Origin: Leptodontidium sp. MPI-SDFR-AT-0119
Lineage: Eukaryota; Ascomycota; Leotiomycetes; Helotiales; Leptodontidiaceae
NCBI GenBank assembly: GCA_020726505.1
Contig: JAHLEZ010000002.1
Span: forward strand, 4,340,001 to 4,404,000
DNA: 64,000 nucleotides
Direction: 5' to 3'
Shown: positions 11,799 to 23,348 of the stretch, piece by piece
How the letters are laid out: each line of letters opens with the position of its first letter
How positions within the stretch are numbered: position 1 is the stretch's first letter
Program-made: the position numbers and the translations under genes
The notes under the pieces: generated by a model
What the model was told of the DNA's origin: nothing
The model's database searches: none
What the model saw: the letters and a program-made list of their open reading frames with translations, nothing else

Positions 11799-13570
11799 AT
11801 GGACAAAGTCGCATCAAAGAAATCCGTTGAGGATGGCAATGTTCACGACACAGAAGCCCCAGTTGAAGACGTCTCTCCTACAATGAACAAGCGTCTTCGA
11901 CTAAAGACCGATCTCGTCATTCTCCCTCTGATAGTTCTTACTTCTACTCTTGCTTTCCTGGACAAGGTATTCTTCCTAAACAAATGTTCGAAAGACAGTA
12001 GCTGATATTTACCAGAATGGAATGGCCTACGCAGCAGTCTATGGAATGAGAAAAGACACACACTTGGTCGGACAACAATACTCTTGGCTTGGGTCGATTT
12101 TCTACTTCGGGTACCTCTTTGCTGAGTTCCCGGTTCTCTGGCTTCTGACTAAGGTGCCGATTGGGAAGTATATAGCCGTCTGCCTCTTTCCCTGGGGCGG
12201 AGTCTTGTGCTGTATGGCTGCTTGCCATAATTTTGCAGGCTTAGCTACCGTCAGGTTCATTTTGGGAGTTCTGGAGGCTGGTATACTGCCGTGCTTGATG
12301 ATCGTCAACTCAATATGGTATACCAGAGAGGAGCAACCGCTGAGAACAGCTTTGTGGTATAACACGTTTGCTGGAGTAAGTGGTCTCGCTAATGTATGTT
12401 TTGTAACAAGTTCCTGAAGTTGGGCGTAGATCTTCGGTGGTATTTTGAGTTATGCTATTGGCAAGATGTCAGCTCCTTTGGCTACTTGGAAGGTACTGAA
12501 CACTGCACTATTCAACTGTGAATTTATACTGATGCCTAACAGTACATCTTTCTCATCTATGGTGCAGTTACGATGGGCTTTGGCATCCTTCTATTCTTCG
12601 CATTGCCCGACTCGCCATCCAAGGCATGGTTCTTCAACGCTGAAGAGAAGAAGGCTGCTGTGATTCGCGCAGCCAAGAACCAGACTGGTGTGAAAACTCA
12701 GCAAGTGAGTACAGCAGCCATCTGAGCTATGATGGAGACTAACACCGACTAGAAATGGAAATTGTCTCAGGTGCTTGAAGCACTTGCTGACCCAAAGTAC
12801 TACTGTGTCGCTATTTTCGTCATTGCCCAATCAATCACAAACGCCGGTATCACAAATGTAGGAACTCCGACTTAAGAGTACTCGCCCTGTTACTAACCAA
12901 AGAGCAGTTCAACCCTCTTATCATCGCTGGATATGGTTTCAGCGCTCCAAAGACCACACTGATGGCCACTCCGCAAGCAGCAGTCGCTTTGGTTGCACAG
13001 GTCATCTGCACAGCGATAACATTCTACATTCCCAATATTCGTTGTTTACTATGGACTCTTTCTTGCCTCCCGGCTCTTGCTGGAGCAGTAATGATACACA
13101 GTAAGTTCTTCTGCACATTTTGATGTCAATCCTCTTGCTAAGATTTCACAGCACTTGATATCGAAGCCCACCGCTCTGCTTCGCTTGCAGGCGTTTACCT
13201 TATGGGATTCTACAATGTCCCGTGGGTCCTCATGCTAAGTCTCCAATCTTCGAACACTGCAGGCATGACCAAGAAATCCTTCGTCTCTGTCTCAATCGCA
13301 GTGTTCTACGCCGTAGGAAACATTATTGGGCCGCAATTCTTCAGAACAGACCAAGCACCACACTACCCACTAGGGATCGGAGCTATGCTGTGCTGCTTTG
13401 CTATTATGGCGGCAACCGGTATTGTGTACTGGGTTTTGATTGTGGCTGAGAATAAGAGGAGAGATGCTGCGTATGGAAAACCTGGCGAGAATGCCGTTGT
13501 GACTGGGTTGGAGATTGACGAGCAGGATCGGACGGATAGGCAGAATAAGGAATTTAGATATGTATGCTAG
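11799..13570 (+). CDS. MFS transporter, allantoate-permease (Dal5/Tna1) type
   Basis: Seven exons: 11799-11966, 12016-12375, 12430-12492, 12543-12704, 12753-12857, 12908-13100 and 13152-13570 (489 aa). All introns are canonical, 48-54 bp. The protein has about 12 membrane spans. The anion:cation symporter signature is clear: LDK-NGMAYAAVYGMRKD after TM1, then SWLGSIFYFGYLFAEFP, and RFILGVLEAGILP in the first half. The central loop holds LPDSPSKAWFF and the C-terminal tail is hydrophilic. Family members import organic anions such as allantoate, nicotinate, biotin precursors or small peptides; the substrate here is unknown. Divergent from the class IV aminotransferase, so a nitrogen-containing acid is a reasonable guess. 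Confidence 0.9.
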
Positions 13571-14539
13571 AGGAAGTTCCTCGTTAGAATGAGATTGGAG
13601 ATTGAGTTTAAGATGGGGTACGGGGATATCGCCACAGCCAGGAAATATAATTTTGACCCACTGCCACCAACTTGGCTGCATGAATCTATAAATACATACA
13701 CATCGTTTTACTTGACAAGTTTTCTGTTATCTGGTAATGACTTGGAACTCAAAAGGAATTGCATATTGAAAGTGTGGGAATGTGAAGATATTCTGATGCA
13801 TCTTGAAGTTACGGGAAGAAGGGGTTGAGATTTAAGAGTGCAGACAGGGGCGGCTGATGCAGGCTAAAGGCCAGACGAAGACTGTTGGTAAGAAACAGAA
13901 GACAAAACCAAATACCGGGACATCGATAGTAATCAGCAAAGACAATGATAACGTACTAAAAATCTCTAACTGGAAATTAAAATGGAAACATGGGGGAAAA
14001 AAATTCTCCAAGAAAGAAATCTGGGAAGTTTTCATCCGATCTTTGGCATTTTCACGTGCCCCCCCCTTTAAAAGGGTTGCCTCATGCATGTGAGGGACGC
14101 TCTAGCGAACGATCACCGGTCAGAGATTCTAAGAAACTTAAGGGACAATCGGATATCTTTCTTAGAAGAACATAATAGTGGTTAAACGGAAATAATTATT
14201 TTACCAGACTGATGCCACAGCAAGATAAGGGTCCAGTCTCGAGACAAGCGCAACCTCGCTAATCCCCAACGGCGCAGTCTTGGCGCCTCTAAACAGCGAG
14301 TCCAGGTCCCTGCGTGCTCTGCACACTCTACTACTGCGACTTCTTCACTGCTCAACCATCACCTCCGTGATCTTCCTCCTCCTCGTCGTCCTCGTCGTCC
14401 TCGCCCGCGATCCAACTCCCGCTTGCATCAGCTCGCACATCTCCTCGACAACTCTCCGCGGCGGCGCACCCTGTTTTCTGGGTCGAATTGATTGCATACC
14501 TTCATTTGGTAGTGCTGCGACCAAGGGGGTTCAGTCGTC
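13571..14539. other. Intergenic, 1 kb
   Basis: 3' region of the MFS gene followed by the promoter and leader of the mannosyltransferase gene. Position 14340-14420 is CT-rich, a common feature just upstream of fungal starts. A long frame at 14280-14717 overlaps the true first exon in another phase and is not supported. Confidence 0.45.
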
Positions 14540-16038
14540 ATGCTTCTCCCTAAAGGCGGCGTTACGTGGAAGTCTGCGAAGGCTCAACTACCTCCCACGA
14601 GAGCGATATGGGTCTTTCTCACACGAACGCGATTTCTCCTATGCGTCGCGCTGGCGGGGATCTGTCTGTTACTATGGAGAGGAGTCAGGACATCGGCATC
14701 AGAAATGCAAAGGTTAGAGCTCCTTTTCGATGCTCCTGTACTGCTTGGCCGCAGGAGGAATCTACGACGGCTGATTACTGACACGAATGTCGCAGGTTCT
14801 ACTGCTGGGGACCCTCGAAACCTCCAATGCAGATGACACCGAATGAAGCTGTCGATTGGAACGCGCATTTACAAACACCCGTCATATTTAACCACCACGA
14901 ACCTCTGGTGATAAACTCGTCGACCATCAAGCGTGTTGACCTCAACCCGATAAAGTCCACCCACAAGGCGGCAGCGAACGAGGAACGGGTGTTGATCTTG
15001 ACTCCCCTGCGAGACGCTGCGAGCTATCTCGGCAAATATTTCGACCTCCTGTCCGAATTGTCGTATCCCCATCACTTGATAGATCTTGGATTCCTCGTTG
15101 GTGACTCCACGGATGATACTCTGGCCGTTCTCGCAGCAGAACTCGCACGTATACAGAAAACCACCGATACATTGACTGAGCCATTCAACAGTGTTTTGAT
15201 TGTTGAAAAGGACTTTGGTGCTGTCACTGCCCAAACCGTCGAGGAGCGACATGGATATGCCGCTCAAGGACCCCGAAGGAAGAATATGGCCAGAGCCCGA
15301 AACTACCTTCTCAGCGCCGCATTGAAGCCAGAACACTCCTGGGTCTACTGGAGAGATGTGGACATTGTAGACAGCCCTAAAAAGATACTCGAAGACTTCA
15401 CAGCACACAACAGGGATATTCTTGTACCCAGTACGTGTTACAATTCCAGGATGGATCATCCACCCCGCTAACATTAGTAGATATTTGGTTTCACCGTTAC
15501 AAAGATGGCAAGGATATTGAGGGACGATGTAAGTTAAGGTTCGAATCTGGGGCAAGAAAGCCACTAATACCCCACAGTCGACTACAACTCCTGGATCGAA
15601 TCAGACAAGGCTCTCAAATTGGCATCTACACTGGATAAGAACACCATCATCGTCGAAGGTAAGGACTGTTGGATGGTAGTAAATTTGCCGGTCTGACAAT
15701 ATCTAGGTTACAAGGAATTCGATACTGGACGTACATATATGGCAAAAATGGGAGACTGGCGCCTGAATAAGGACGAGGAAATCCAGCTTGATGGTATTGG
15801 AGGTGTCAATATTGTGGTCAAGGCAGATGTTCACAGATCAGGTATTTTCTGCCACAACCAGAAGCAGAACATAACACTGACAAGCACAGGCATTAATTTC
15901 CCCGCCTATGCGTTCGAGAACCAAGCAGAAACAGAAGGATTCGCAAAGATGGCGAAGAGAGCAGGCTACGAGGTCATCGGGCTACCCAACTACGTGGTAT
16001 GGCATATAGATACAGACGAGAAGCCCGGCAACGCGTAA
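14540..16038 (+). CDS. Golgi alpha-mannosyltransferase complex subunit, GT62 (Anp1/Van1/Mnn9 family)
   Basis: Elongates the N-glycan outer-chain mannan backbone in the early Golgi. Exons 14540-14712, 14796-15430, 15481-15528, 15578-15658 and 15707-16038 (422 aa). It is a type II membrane protein: short basic cytoplasmic tail, then a hydrophobic span (about residues 30-47), then the luminal catalytic domain. Landmarks: RVLILTPLRDAASYL, GFLVGDSTDD, RRKNMARARNYLL, the nucleotide-sugar DxD motif in WRDVDIVDSP, RFDYNSWIESD, and the GLPNYVVWHID end. All four introns keep frame. I cannot say which of the three paralogues (Anp1, Van1 or Mnn9) this is. Confidence 0.9.
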
Positions 16039-17128
16039 TGAAAGAGGAACATTCATTTCATTATACGAAGCACAGAGAGATCAGACCAGACCAGATCAGA
16101 TCCACTCGATCATGTTTTCACGCATATATGGAACGGAGTTCATTGAGAAGAGAAGAGAAAAGGAAGAAAGCCCTTTTTGTAGGAACCTGGGAAGACCAAT
16201 GTCGATAGAAAGATTGGAGAAAAGGAAGAATGGGGACGACGCACACCCCTCCTGGATTTCAATTCTTGTACCGATATTTGCCGGTCTCTACAGGGGACTC
16301 CATACTTTGAGCTTCTTTTCCTTATTCTATTTCTTCTGTGTTTGCTAGGAAGGGAGGAGTTCTTTTTTCATCTGGGTTTTCGATATCATCGAGTCCTTTT
16401 CCACATGGAAAGACTCGCCGCGAAATGGGATGAACGAGGGTTGCAAGTAAGCCAGAAGCAAGGCTGGTGCGGCAGGGTGGGACGGGACCCCCGCAGCACA
16501 CTGTAATAGAATGATTTGATTTGATATTTTTTTGTTGTTGTCTGTCTCTTTGCACACAATGGGTGGTGATTGTGAGTTTTCGCTGCGAGCATGGCGTGGT
16601 CTGAAATGAGATGGGATGAGCTAACTCGGAAGAGATGAGACTTCTTGTATGGATACGTATGAATGGGACAGGACTGGAATTGGGAAGTAATATAAAGAAA
16701 CCATGTGGATGATTTTGACATGGAATAGAGAGACAATTTTCAATGTTTCTCTGACCCAATTGTCCATCGTCTGCTTGAAACTGATTTGTGCTTTGGTGTG
16801 ATTCTGTAGACTCAAGCTCTTGAGAAGTATCTGTATCCTGTATGCATCATGAACTCGCTCAGAATTAGTTAACGACACATACCGTTCATGAGACTTAAGT
16901 CGGAATATGGCTGGAAAATGGGAGCTTGTCCCAACAGTACGCCACCTTCTTCCTAGCTTCACTATCACAAAGATCAAACATACAGAGCTCTCAGGTTTTC
17001 ATAATGCTTCTTGAATTGGTGACCACTGATATACAGGCGCTTTCATTCCACTCCCATCCATCCCTCTAACCCGACCCATTCATTGTACACATCTGGCCCT
17101 TCCTTCCTTCATTGCACGCTTCCATCCT
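16039..17128. other. Intergenic, 1.1 kb, convergent 3' regions
   Basis: Lies between the stop codons of two convergent genes. Position 16080-16110 has a short imperfect CAGATC/CAGACC repeat. Several open frames on the minus strand around 16322-16977 lack domain or codon support. Confidence 0.45.
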
Positions 17129-17740
17129 CTATTTCCGCTTAATCGACAAAGTCTCCAAGTCTGCGCGCTCCTGTGCCTCAGCTTCGATCTCCTTGATGAT
17201 GGGTGACAGGTATGCAATGTCCTAGTTGACAAATATTAGTATCCTGGCAATGCTAAGGGACTTGTGAAGTGTAAGATGCATGCGTACCTCTTCTGGCTTG
17301 GTCTGTTGCGCCTTAGGGAGAAGTTGGTGAGCGAGCGAGGCCTGTAATTGGATAAGCATGTCGCCTTGGTTCTGTAGAATCGTCCTGGATGTATATATGT
17401 ATATCCTCAACGCACCTGGAAAGCTCTTCGGAGGCGGAAAACACGGTCGTAGGCCTCCTTTTGCGGGAGACGCTTGAGGGCTAGAAGAACAGCCTCGGAT
17501 TCCTCGGGGATCAGATCATCGGCTCTGCAGACACGGTATATCAGCACCTCTTCATTGCACATTTCCCAATACCCCTTCCATCAATTGAGTCGGTTGGTGT
17601 TGGATTGGGAGCGGGCGGGCGTACCTCAAGCCGAGCTTCCTGTATCCTGCGGCGTTGCAGTACCAATTCGACAGCGGCATCATCATCTTCTTCAGCCATG
17701 AGCGCTGCTTGATGAAATTGGCTAGGGAGGGTTGAGACAT
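17129..17740 (-). CDS. QCR7: Ubiquinol-cytochrome c reductase subunit 7 (complex III, 14 kDa subunit)
   Basis: Matrix-side accessory subunit of the mitochondrial cytochrome bc1 complex, contacting cytochrome b. Exons 17625-17740, 17416-17524, 17288-17341 and 17129-17221 (123 aa, the usual length). The sequence is instantly recognisable: NWYCNAAGYRKLGLR, ADDLIPEES, the RLPQKEAYDRVFRLRRA segment, HQLLPKAQQTKPEED, and the IKEIEAEAQERADLE tail. All three introns keep frame. It has no cleavable presequence, as usual for the family. Two CCAAT boxes (read on this strand) lie about 135-150 bp upstream of the start. Confidence 0.97.
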
Positions 17741-18713
17741 GGTGCCGGCGTGAGGTCGTCAAGTCGATATCGAGTCGGGGGGTCAAACTGGGAGGGAATC
17801 TTCTGCAATCGAATGTCGTCTCAAGCCTCAAGAGAGAGCTTCCGCATTCTTTTCGATCAGTTAGGTAATCTGATTGGAGAGGTTATGATTGGCTGGAGTG
17901 TGAGCAGATCATGTGATCCCCAGTCATTTGATTAACAGGGGGTCAACAAGCCTGCGAACTTTGCGAAGGAAGGCCGAAGCTTGGCACAAAGAGGGCAGGA
18001 ACAGCCAACGAGGACCCCTGGATGTTCCCCCCACTCTCTGCTCTCACCAATTCTAGTTCCAGTTCCAAGCTTGCTCGAGTTTGCTGCACACTCGGCATCG
18101 CATTCCTTCGGCGCCAGGGAAGAGACTACACAATTAGATAACCAGCCCAAGACTCCATCTTCAACTCACCGTGAAGAGGCTCATTCCAACTTTCTTCTCC
18201 GTCCAACTCTTCTGCTCTCTCACTCTCAATCAAAACTCTTCTTCTTTCATAAGCGAATCTCACCCAAGCTTGCTTGCTCGAGGAAGCTACTTATCATACC
18301 CACTTCAAATATCACCGCCGCCCGCCGCCCGAACTCGCTCCCTCTGCCTGCAAAACTCACACCATCCCGCCACTCTCGCCCTCCTCCTCTTCCACCTCAT
18401 CATCGAGTACTCAAGGTCAGTCGTCAATGGCCTTGGATAATCGCTAGCAGTGTCACTGGCGTGCTGCGTGGGATCTTTCCCCGCACACCGGGACACGAGA
18501 TTGGGAACTCCCCAACGCGAAAGGAAAGGGAAGAAAAAACACACAATCGCCGACAAGTCAAGTCAACAGGAGCTTTTGCCTTCCTGTAGGAGGGGAGCCA
18601 ACTCCGGCCAGCTTCTCGAGGTAGCTGGTGCTAGCTGGCTGGCTGGCTGGCTAGGCACTTGCTGAGCACTTTCCCTTCCGCCGGTTCCCTTTTCGCTCAA
18701 GAAGAATTCTACA
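17741..18713. promoter_or_regulatory. Divergent promoter between QCR7 and the mitochondrial carrier, with CCAAT boxes
   Basis: 973 bp between two mitochondrial genes. ATTGG (CCAAT on the minus strand) occurs at 17873-17877 and 17888-17892, placed as expected for HAP/CBC-complex activation of QCR7. 18020-18420 is strongly pyrimidine-rich on the plus strand, like a fungal 5' leader. 18630-18655 has a short GGCT tandem repeat. Confidence 0.55.
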
Positions 18714-19971
18714 ATGTCGCATGAACGCAGCACGCCATCAACTCCCGGATCTGAGGACTTTGCTGCAGCTCCGCTGCCGCCGCCTTCCGCCGCTCAACCG
18801 TTTGCGAGGACACCCTCGAACTTCCAAAGAGAGAATGGCAATACACCTTTCGAAGAATGGGCTAGGGGGAGATCGGATGATAGTTTCAGGGCGTTGGCTG
18901 GAGCTGCAGGAGGATTCACTTCGGGCATAGTCACTTGTCCGTTGGATGTGATAAAGACAAAGTTGCAAGCCCAAGGAGGGTTTAGGCCGCGGACGAATGG
19001 GGTACCTTCACATGTCGTGTATCGAGGGCTGATAGGGACCGGCAAGGTTATCTGGAGAGAAGAGGGGTTGCGGGGGATGTATCGAGGGTTGGGGCCAATA
19101 ATACTGGGATATTTACCGACTTGGGCTGTTTACTTTACGGTCTATGGGAGATCGAAAGTGTTCTTTGCCAATCATGTTGGTATGGACTGCGGTTCCTTTA
19201 TTGACGGTATTTGCATGCTAACATTCACCAGAAAATACCTACGGCATCAACTTTTGTTCATCTCTTGTCGCTGGGGCGTGCTCCACATTGGTCACCAACC
19301 CTATCTGGGTAATAAAGACCCGATTGATGTCCCAAGTGAGCAGGAAAGCAACTTCGAATGAAGCTCGGCCGCCTTGGCACTACAGATCGACTTTCGATGC
19401 AGCCAGAAAGATGTACAGAACTGAAGGGATTCTCTCTTTTTACTCGGGTCTTACTCCGGCACTTCTTGGCTTAACACATGTTGCTGTACAATTTCCAGCA
19501 TATGAATACCTCAAGACCAGGTTCACAGGGCAGGGCATGGGTAAGTCAGCAGAGGGCGATGATAGCGCTCATTGGATTGGGATATTCTCAGCAAGTGTGC
19601 TTAGCAAAGTCATGGCAAGCTCAGCCACATACCCACACGAGGTGATCCGAACGAGGTTACAAACCCAGCAAAGGACCATGCCATCTTCAACCTCCGAATA
19701 TGTAGCATTCCGAGGCGGACTTGAAGGGTCCGAAAATCACGGCCCAGCAGCGGCAGTTTCAAAGGTAGCAGGTCGGAGGTACAAAGGTCTTGTTATGACT
19801 TTCAAGACGATATTACGAGAAGAAGGCTGGCGGGCTTTCTATGCCGGGATGGGGACCAACATGATGCGAGCGGTCCCAGCAGCAACCACAACTATGCTGA
19901 CATATGAGTTCGTTATGAAGAACTTGAACCACGCCAGGACTGAAGGGATACAAAAGTCGAATTCATGGTGA
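18714..19971 (+). CDS. Mitochondrial carrier, NAD+/pyrimidine-nucleotide-type (Ndt1/Yia6-like)
   Basis: Inner-membrane SLC25 carrier. Exons 18714-19179 and 19232-19971 (401 aa), one 52-bp intron. Three mitochondrial carrier repeats carry Px[DE]xx[KR] signatures: PLDVIKTKLQ, PIWVIKTRLM and PHEVIRTRLQ. The GYLPTWAVYFTVY stretch in TM2 is characteristic of the yeast NAD+ carriers Ndt1/Ndt2 and related folate/FAD carriers, so NAD+ import is the best guess. A ~55-residue Ser/Pro-rich N-terminal extension precedes the first repeat. Divergent from QCR7. Confidence 0.88.
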
Positions 19972-20540
19972 AAGAGAATCAGAGGATCAACAGAGAATAT
20001 GGAAGACGAATGATAGTAATAGATCTCTGCCAGGAAGCTACTTCGCCGGCTACATGTCCGGCTTGTAGTGAGCATCGATCGGTTTCTCCTTGCATTTTGG
20101 GAACCCAATTTTCAGATCTTGGCGTTTTTGTGCTGGGACTCGGTTTAGCCCTGGAGACGGGCAAATGCATATCTTTTTTCAAGAGTCCGGCATCTTTGGG
20201 ATGGATGTTTACGTTTGCGTTTGAGGTTCGGGATGTACAGATGGATACCTCTTGTGGATGATACCTGATCACCGCCACCTGGCTAGGGGAGGTGCTGTAG
20301 CTATATTACTTGGAGATGAGTTTAGCCATTTTGTGGCATTCTTCCTCCATAACATTTTAAATCCTCTTGTTTGTACAAATGGCTCGCTGTGATGCTCAGC
20401 GTAGAGGGTTTCTGTGCCATTTCATGCACGATGTATACGCATATCATCCATAATATCCGTATGATCCCAAACACCTAGCAATGCATTTCACATCCCAAAT
20501 CGAACCAACTCATAATCCCCTCCTACCACAACATATCATA
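19972..20540. other. Intergenic, 0.57 kb, convergent 3' regions
   Basis: 3' ends of the carrier and of the small membrane-protein gene. No supported frame. Confidence 0.45.
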
Positions 20541-20953
20541 TCACAGCCCCCTCTTCCTCTCCCTAACCCTCCTCTCCTCCACCGTCTCCCCCACCACCGC
20601 ACCATCCACATCCACACTCCCCTTTCCACCCTTCAACGCCCCAACCAACTCACCAACCGTACTCCCCTCCCCGGGCGCATCCAACTTGCCATGCCTCCTC
20701 AAACTCTCGTTATGCCAATTGATCTGTCCGCCATCGGCCTCCCTATGCCTCTGCGCATTGCGCTTCGCAGCCTGGATTGATGTGCGTGTGTAGACGAAGA
20801 GGAGAGTTGCCATCGTGAAGGCTGCGAGGGGCATTGTGAGGCTCTTTTTGATGTAAGTAAGTAAGTAATCAATTAAAGGAGACTTTGGATTTGGGGTAAG
20901 AGGAGAGGGGGGGGGTGGGTTACTTTGCCGTTGATGTTCCATTTTGGTGACAT
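20541..20953 (-). CDS. Small membrane protein of unknown function (110 aa)
   Basis: Exon 1 20924-20953 encodes only ten residues (MSPKWNINGK); an 80-bp intron (GTAACC...AAAAAG, branch TTACTTAC) joins it to exon 2 20541-20843. One hydrophobic span (LAAFTMATLLFVYTRTSI, about residues 15-32) is followed by a basic segment (KRNAQRHREADGGQINWHNESLRRHGK) and a Gly-rich, charged tail. The topology suggests a small single-pass organellar membrane protein; location not established. I do not recognise a named family. Confidence 0.7.
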
Positions 20954-21408
20954 GTTGAACGTATGGCAGATGTTGCTTCTTCTTCTCTTTATGTAAGGAT
21001 CTTGCTGTGATTTAGGTAGGGTATAGAATCCAATTGTGATATCACATCCTTTCTCTCCCTTTATTTTCGTAGAGTAGAAAAATAATGTAGAGGAAGTCAA
21101 TTGAGGCGGGGGGAGCTCCAACGTTCTCGAGATGGAAATGAACTGAGAGGTCATGCGATTGCAGGGATGACCCATGTCCATATCAACAGACGACATCATC
21201 GAGTGAGCCGAGGATGGGCAACTTTTTTATACCACCACTCAACGCTTTTCTTTCATGCGCAATTCAACATCCCACGCTATACACACGATCTGCGCATAAT
21301 TCGATAGTCGACGATATGGAGTCATGATACGAGATTGATATAGGAGTTCTGAATTGCATTGCACTGGATTGGATTGCGTCGTCTGCGCACGAGGCGACGA
21401 AACAAGAG
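20954..21408. promoter_or_regulatory. Divergent promoter region, 0.45 kb
   Basis: Between the small membrane protein and the ABC1-family gene. A minus-strand frame at 20873-21199 spans it but has no support. No specific site recognised. Confidence 0.35.
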
Positions 21409-23348
21409 ATGAAAGGCTTTAACCTCGCAACGGGCATCGCGAGGGGCGCTACGAATTCTGCTGGTGGGTATAATGGATTGACTGCTTGGACGTGTAGGTG
21501 TTGTTTGTCGCAGACGAAGAGCGCAAGGGTTGGGAGTCAGTTCAGGGTATATTCGAGGAAGGGGCATGATCCAGGGCGTGGAAGTGGGCGTGGGAATGCA
21601 TATACAGACAGCGGCAGACCGCGAAGGAAAGGGAGAGTTCTGGCTGCTGCTGCGCTTGGAGGTGTAGGTGCTTCGACTCTGGCTTTTGGAGATGATATGA
21701 AGCATGCGTATGGTGCTGTGGAGAGGAGTGGGAGGGTGGCTAGTACGTTGGCGGTGTGTATTAATGAGTGAGTATTCTCTGGTTTTGGTTGTATCTTTCT
21801 TGTCTTTGGAAATTTGTGGCCTTTGAGGGTATAGACTGATTGTGCTGGCAGTTATCGCGTTACGCTGAATCAGAACGAGAAGACGGAAGATGAGGAGGAA
21901 CAGAATACTAGTTTGAAGGCTTGCCATCAGAGATGTGCGGATCGGACGCTGAAAGTGCTGGAGAAGAATGGGAGTATTTTTATCAAATTGGGACAGCATT
22001 TGGTACGTTAACCTATTGATTTCGTGGGCTACAAATTGGGACTAAACTAACATTTTGGCAGAGTGCAATGAATTACCTACTCCCTCTCGAATGGACAACC
22101 ACTTTTATACCCCTTCAAGACAAATGTCCCGTCTCATCATTCGAATCAATAGAAGCCATGTTCGAGAACGACACAGGCGAGAAACTATCAGACTACTTCT
22201 CAGAATTCGACCATGAGCCAATAGGTGCAGCCTCGCTGGCCCAGGTTCATCTCGCGACAGTGAAGGAAACGGGACAGAAAGTCGCCGTGAAAGTCCAGCA
22301 TCCAGCACTAGCCGAATGGGCCACTCTGGATCTGGCTCTTACGAGATTTACATTCTCGACCCTGAAAAGGTTCTTTCCTGAGTATGACCTGGAATGGTTA
22401 TCCTCGGAAATGGAGGTCTCTTTACCACAGGAACTGGATTTCGCTCTCGAAGGCCAGAACGCATTACGGACTAAAGAGTATTTCTCTCACAAACCTGAGT
22501 TACCTCTGGTCATTCCAGATGTTCTCTGGGGCAAGAAACGCATTCTGGTAATGGAGAACGTCTCAGGGCACCGTCCAGACGACCTAACCTTCCTCGACGC
22601 CAACGGCATAGACAGAGACGAAGTCTCCGCGGCTCTAGCCAAGATATTCAACGAGATGATCTTTGGTAACGGTGCACCGCTCCACTGCGATCCCCACGGC
22701 GGCAACATCGCAATCCGCAAGAACACCACCCGTCGCGGTCCCTGCAACTTCGACGTCATCCTCTACGACCACGGTCTCTACCGTGACATCCCCCTTTCTC
22801 TACGCCGCTCCTACGCCAAACTCTGGCTAGCAGTCATCGACGCGGACGAGCCTCGCATGCGCAAATACTCGAAAGAAGTAGCCGGCGTCACGGACGAGCA
22901 ATTCCCACTCTTCGCTTCCGCTATCACAGGCAGAGATTACAGAGTCCTAACGAAAGACGTCTCGATGGCACGCTCGGCTGAAGAGAAGAAGAGCATCAAC
23001 GATGCACTAGGTGAAGGCATGTTACAGCAACTCGTACAACTCCTCGGCCAGGTCCCGCGCATCATCTTATTGATCCTCAAAACGAATGATTTGACACGGA
23101 GTCTGGATGAGAATCTGCAGACTCGGCAGGGGCCGGTTAGAAATTTCTTGATCCTGGCGAGGTATTGCTCGAGGACTGTGTTTGAAGAGCAGGTTGAGCT
23201 GTTGAGGGATAGGGGCAGTTTGTTGTGGCCCAGTAATTTCCTGGGGTTGGTGAGGGCTTGGGCGGGTTATTTTAGAGTCGAGATGAAGTTGGAGGTTTTT
23301 GAGGCGTGGCTGGCTATCAAGAGGGGATGGGGTGCTGTTGTTGGGTGA
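21409..23348 (+). CDS. ABC1/ADCK-family atypical kinase-like protein, Cqd2 (Mcp2)-like, mitochondrial
   Basis: UbiB-type protein; yeast relatives Cqd1/Cqd2 sit in the inner membrane facing the intermembrane space and control coenzyme Q distribution and lipid homeostasis. Exons 21409-21767, 21852-22002 and 22062-23348 (598 aa). The N-terminus is basic and Ser/Arg-rich (presequence-like), followed by a short Ala/Gly hydrophobic segment. ABC1 hallmarks: KxGQ in FIKLGQHLSAMNYLLP, Ala-rich loop in GAASLAQVH, VAVKVQHP lysine, HCDPHGGNIAIRK catalytic loop, and DHG in LYDHGLYRDIP. The KHAYGAVERSGRV motif before the domain matches the Cqd2 type. Both introns keep frame. Confidence 0.9.

Noticed and set aside
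14280..14717. 145-codon plus-strand frame
   Set aside because: Overlaps the first exon of the GT62 gene in another phase; the GT62 exon has a membrane anchor and joins the catalytic domain in frame.
15530..15560. GGTTCGAATC motif resembling a tRNA T-loop
   Set aside because: Lies in an intron of the GT62 gene and the flanks do not fold into a cloverleaf.
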